Origin: Glutamicibacter arilaitensis Re117
GTDB taxonomy: Bacteria; Actinomycetota; Actinomycetes; Actinomycetales; Micrococcaceae
DNA length: 64,000 bases
Assembly (NCBI RefSeq): GCF_000197735.1
Contig: NC_014550.1
Span: 3,348,001-3,412,000, forward strand
Direction of reading: 5' to 3'
Below the pieces are notes generated by a model. The model saw nothing but the letters and a program-made list of their open reading frames with translations. It was not told the DNA's origin and searched no databases. Shown one piece after another: positions 61,072 through 64,000 of the stretch. Within the stretch, counting starts at the first letter, position 1; each line of letters opens with the position of its first letter. Position numbers and translations under genes: made by a program.

Positions 61072-64000
61072 TTAGAACAAATCACCCGCCATGCGTGGCT
61101 TGCGGTCCTTGGGCACTTTCGGCCACTGAACGCCCATGTCCTCTAGCTCAGACACGCTCAGTATTGGACCATCCAAGACTTGCTCTAAGAGATCCGCTTG
61201 CTGTTCCTCCAAATGAACCAAATGAGTTAGAACAGCCAGCAGCTCTGAGAACTCACGCGACCACTGACTAGGCCAGTTTGTTGTGACCAAATCATTGAGC
61301 GGCGAAGTTCGTTTGCCCTTTGGTTTCTTGCGCCTGTACCCAATCCAAGACTCGATAACTTCTCGGCCGCCAACTGCGTAGGACCAAACGCGCGGATCTA
61401 CATTAGACCATTGCCCGGAACCCAAAGAGATAGTTTGGGTCAGCGGTTCATAGGTTGCGGTTTCAGGCATTGCACTACTAACTGCCACATCATAAGAAGG
61501 CAAAGCACCGGTGGTGACGTGATCGAGAATGCTAGTTGCACCTAAAGGTGCAACGCCACGCTCGCCAAAGGTATGCAGCCACAACACCAAGCGACCAATA
61601 TCAACTGTCTTACTCCAAAGTTCTAGATCGCTAGTAATCGGTACTCGATTAGCGCCATACTTTACTTCGTCGCTGAATCGTTCAACGTAGCCAGGATGCG
61701 CAGAAATGCCAGCTACGTATGCAAAGAGATCATCGACTGTGAGGTCAGCACCAAGTTGTTCTGACAAAGTATCTAGTAGGTCAAGAGCGACGTTTGGCGA
61801 ACCATCAGGATTTAGCATAGGTAGAACACGGCCACCACGATTATTGAAATAATCCATATCTGGGATCAGATGAGAAAGCATGATGCCGGGACCCCGCCCA
61901 GGTTCATGGGCATGTTGCTCAACCATGAAGACCTGGTCTTTCGACCTCGCTGCCCACAAGTCTGGACTCGCACGGTGTAAGAGTCGACTGTCTGCGATGA
62001 TGTGTTGACGGTCGAAAGATCGGTAACCGACGTGGACAATAGACGGCTGAGTTGGCCAGGCAACGGAATCAAATGCGTCCTGGGTATTTTGTTCTGTATC
62101 AGAACCGATCAAGGGAATCTTTTTAGTTAGATGAAGCCCCGTGCTGCTGGTTTCCTTGAACTTGGCTGCTTTGAGTTCTTTGTCATCTTCAAGAATCAGA
62201 TCGTTCCAACGCTGTTCGAGAATTTCCTTGTTTGGGTTATAAACCCATGTCTTGTTCGGCTTTATACCTGGCGCAGTCCAAGGGAACAGGTCATTCAATG
62301 CTGGGAATGCCGTCCATTCGTCCCCGGCAGCAGGCACAAACCCGTCAGTCCAATCTGAACCTGCAAGAGTAAATGAAGCATCAGATAGATTCAGCTTGTC
62401 GAGGGCACCGAACTTCTCTTTGCGCAGCCCGTGGAGCTCGGTGTATTTGATTTCGGAAGGAGCAGTTGGGTCATTGGCCTGATCGCGGATAAAGAGCGCA
62501 ATAGACACTGGTGTCTCAATATTGAACACAGCAGTGTTTGCCGGCGGCTGTTTTCCTTCTGGCGTGAGATTGATAATCCAGCCGCGCGAGGTGTTTTCCC
62601 GAATCCATTGGCGCATTCCCCTGAAGCCCGGTCCATTGAGGTAACCGGTAGCAGTAATGAAGCAGACCACGCCGTGGTGGCTAGCAGGGGTGCTTTCAAA
62701 GACCTTCCACATCGCCCAGCGCCAGAAGTACACGTATAGATTTTTCAGGACGTATTCGAATTTTCCGTTACCGGGCAGCCTGAAATCGTCTAAAGGCGTG
62801 TTGGGTCGATTTGGGTCGCCCAGCTCAATCCAGCCGCCCAGACCCTCAGATTTATCCTTATATGGGGGATTGCCGATACATACCTGGATCGGTGTTTCGA
62901 CTTTCATCTTGTTAGCCCGTTGACGTTGTTCAGCGATCAACTGCAACGTGTAGCTCAACTGACGCGACGAACCGGACTTTGGATCTTCTAGAGTGTCGGC
63001 AACATACAGATTCAATCCACCGTCAGGAAGTGAACCACCGTAATCGCGGATTGCTTGAGTGAGGCGTAGTTCAGCGACCGAGAATGGACCGGATTGCAGT
63101 TCGATGCCGTAAAGCCGCTGCGCGGCAGAGGTTACGGCATCACTGACAGCGCCTTGCCCGTATTTCGAAGAATTATCTGCGACCTGGCGAAGCACTGAAA
63201 GGGGGTAAGTGCCTGTGCCCATCGCCGGATCGATCACTGCCACGGTATCGGCTGAAAGGCCTTCAGGGGTGTTCAAGTACTTCTTGAGTGCTTCATCAGT
63301 TAGCCGAGTCATCGAATCGACCACTTCAACCGGTGTATAGAACGAACCAGATTGCTTACGCCGTTCAGGGTTATAAGCGCTCAGGAAATGCTCATATAGG
63401 TGTAGGTAAACATCTTGCCGGCCTTGGGAAATATGCTGCCACCGCGCCGCGGAGAGAGCCCGGACAATCGTTTCAATCGCCAAGCCAACCGTTGACTCAG
63501 CAACGTGCTCGGTGAGCAGATCCAGAGCACGACCTAGCAGAGTGTGGTTAGCCTTCAACCGGCTAGCGATTTCAGGGATCTTTAACCCTTCAAGTTCAAT
63601 TCCCTCGGACAACCCGACGACGAGGGCGAAAACGACGGTTTGTGCGAATCCGTCGGCAAATTCTTCGTCGGTGGCGCGCGGGTAGAGGCTCGCGCGCCAG
63701 TCGCGGTGTAGTCCGATGAAGGGCCGCAGGCCAGGGTCGATGTTGTTTGCTTTGGCAAAGCGGCGGTCTGCTTTGAGGGATTCTAGGACTTCTTCACGCA
63801 GCATTACGGCGAGTGGCGCAATTGTATCCACGAGCCGGCCAACAGAAGTGATTGGGGTTGGAGTCCAGGTTAGGAAGTCTGTAATCAGTGGCAAGAACGA
63901 TGCGGGAGCGGTCAATTTTCCCTTATGCGTGGCAAGGCTAGGGGTATGCAGTGTGGAGTCTGCGATCAGTTCCCCGAACCGCCATAAACGCCAGTCTGTG
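61072..64000 (-). CDS. type ISP-like N6-adenine DNA methyltransferase, 5' truncated by window
   Basis: 947 residues from a TTG at 63915, but the frame is open further, through TDWRLWRFGELIADS, to the window edge, so the true start is outside. Adenine-methylase motif I DPAMGTGTYPL and motif IV IGNPPYKD are in the N-terminal half; after them comes a large target-recognition-like region that ends RKPRMAGDLF, as in type ISP (LlaBIII/Eco57I-like) enzymes. No helicase or nuclease domain is visible in this part. A standalone modification or BREX/PglX-like role cannot be excluded. Confidence 0.85.
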   Translation of the reverse strand, partial: TDWRLWRFGELIADSTLHTPSLATHKGKLTAPASFLPLITDFLTWTPTPITSVGRLVDTIAPLAVMLREEVLESLKADRRFAKANNIDPGLRPFIGLHRDWRASLYPRATDEEFADGFAQTVVFALVVGLSEGIELEGLKIPEIASRLKANHTLLGRALDLLTEHVAESTVGLAIETIVRALSAARWQHISQGRQDVYLHLYEHFLSAYNPERRKQSGSFYTPVEVVDSMTRLTDEALKKYLNTPEGLSADTVAVIDPAMGTGTYPLSVLRQVADNSSKYGQGAVSDAVTSAAQRLYGIELQSGPFSVAELRLTQAIRDYGGSLPDGGLNLYVADTLEDPKSGSSRQLSYTLQLIAEQRQRANKMKVETPIQVCIGNPPYKDKSEGLGGWIELGDPNRPNTPLDDFRLPGNGKFEYVLKNLYVYFWRWAMWKVFESTPASHHGVVCFITATGYLNGPGFRGMRQWIRENTSRGWIINLTPEGKQPPANTAVFNIETPVSIALFIRDQANDPTAPSEIKYTELHGLRKEKFGALDKLNLSDASFTLAGSDWTDGFVPAAGDEWTAFPALNDLFPWTAPGIKPNKTWVYNPNKEILEQRWNDLILEDDKELKAAKFKETSSTGLHLTKKIPLIGSDTEQNTQDAFDSVAWPTQPSIVHVGYRSFDRQHIIADSRLLHRASPDLWAARSKDQVFMVEQHAHEPGRGPGIMLSHLIPDMDYFNNRGGRVLPMLNPDGSPNVALDLLDTLSEQLGADLTVDDLFAYVAGISAHPGYVERFSDEVKYGANRVPITSDLELWSKTVDIGRLVLWLHTFGERGVAPLGATSILDHVTTGALPSYDVAVSSAMPETATYEPLTQTISLGSGQWSNVDPRVWSYAVGGREVIESWIGYRRKKPKGKRTSPLNDLVTTNWPSQWSREFSELLAVLTHLVHLEEQQADLLEQVLDGPILSVSELEDMGVQWPKVPKDRKPRMAGDLF

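Noticed and set aside
1..64000. CRISPR array or tRNA/rRNA genes
   Set aside because: No regularly spaced direct repeats of CRISPR type (the iterons are short and irregular) and no tRNA cloverleaf or rRNA sequence was noticed.

Overview
The window looks like part of a conjugative or mobilizable plasmid, or a plasmid-derived island, from a high-GC actinobacterium. The order Micrococcales (Arthrobacter/Glutamicibacter/Brevibacterium-like) is my best guess from protein character, not something the sequence proves. It carries a relaxase with a MobC-like partner, an actinobacterial type IV secretion system (T4SS) with a peptidoglycan hydrolase, a replication-initiator-like gene, a ParA/small-RHH partition pair and many insertion sequences. 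No rRNA, tRNA or CRISPR array was seen.

Layout. 1-5.1 kb: a cut-off IS3 element, a small secreted protein, an IS5-family element with a frameshifted transposase inserted in the end of one of two paralogous unknown genes, and a serine resolvase. 5.15-6.6 kb: an intact ISL3 element lying against an orphan Mn-type ABC substrate-binding lipoprotein. 8.3-9.4 kb: an Abi_2/AbiF-like HEPN gene preceded by a two-hairpin RNA candidate. 10.0-14.4 kb: a ribonucleotide reductase operon nrdI-nrdE-nrdF plus a flavin reductase. The NrdF has Gln, Ser and Lys in place of three metal-ligand glutamates, the signature of metal-free class Ie (QSK) R2 proteins; a matching nrdH lies at 58.1 kb. 14.6-19.4 kb: a broken zeta-toxin-like gene, then the mobilization region (candidate oriT, MobC, relaxase, accessory genes). 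19.9-27.9 kb: a secreted RHS-repeat polymorphic toxin with two candidate immunity genes; its signal-peptide end is separated by a one-base frameshift.

28-41.4 kb holds the two divergent halves of the T4SS. The minus half encodes the VirD4-like coupling protein, a VirB4-like ATPase, an SCO6880-like protein, a VirB6/TrbL-like protein, a VirB8-position protein, a VirB2-like protein and a P-loop-like protein. The plus half encodes an HTH protein, a membrane beta-propeller-like protein, a transglycosylase/M23 hydrolase, a lipoprotein and a ParA/MinD-like ATPase. 41.45-52.66 kb: a HEPN/ApeA-like gene is split by a 9.78-kb composite transposon bounded by ISL3 copies and an exact 8-bp target duplication (GCATAAGG). 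Removing the insert and one repeat restores a single 473-codon frame. The cargo is an FecCD-type metal/siderophore/heme-class ABC importer with an unusual HMA-DJ-1/PfpI fusion gene, interrupted downstream by an IS3 element and IS remnants.

52.7-61 kb is the plasmid maintenance region: an RHH-like protein, the replication initiator, small membrane proteins, parA plus its partner, and a 354-bp module duplicated almost perfectly upstream of two different genes. The module holds a large cruciform, TTGC/CTAGC iterons and a structured leader. 61-64 kb carries a type ISP-like DNA methyltransferase whose reading frame runs off the window edge. How the parts fit: the transfer and partition genes maintain the element; the RNR, Mn-type and iron-class genes suggest selection under metal limitation or oxidative stress; AbiF-like, ApeA-like, RHS, zeta and methylase genes form a defence/competition layer in which several members are broken by IS insertion or frameshift.
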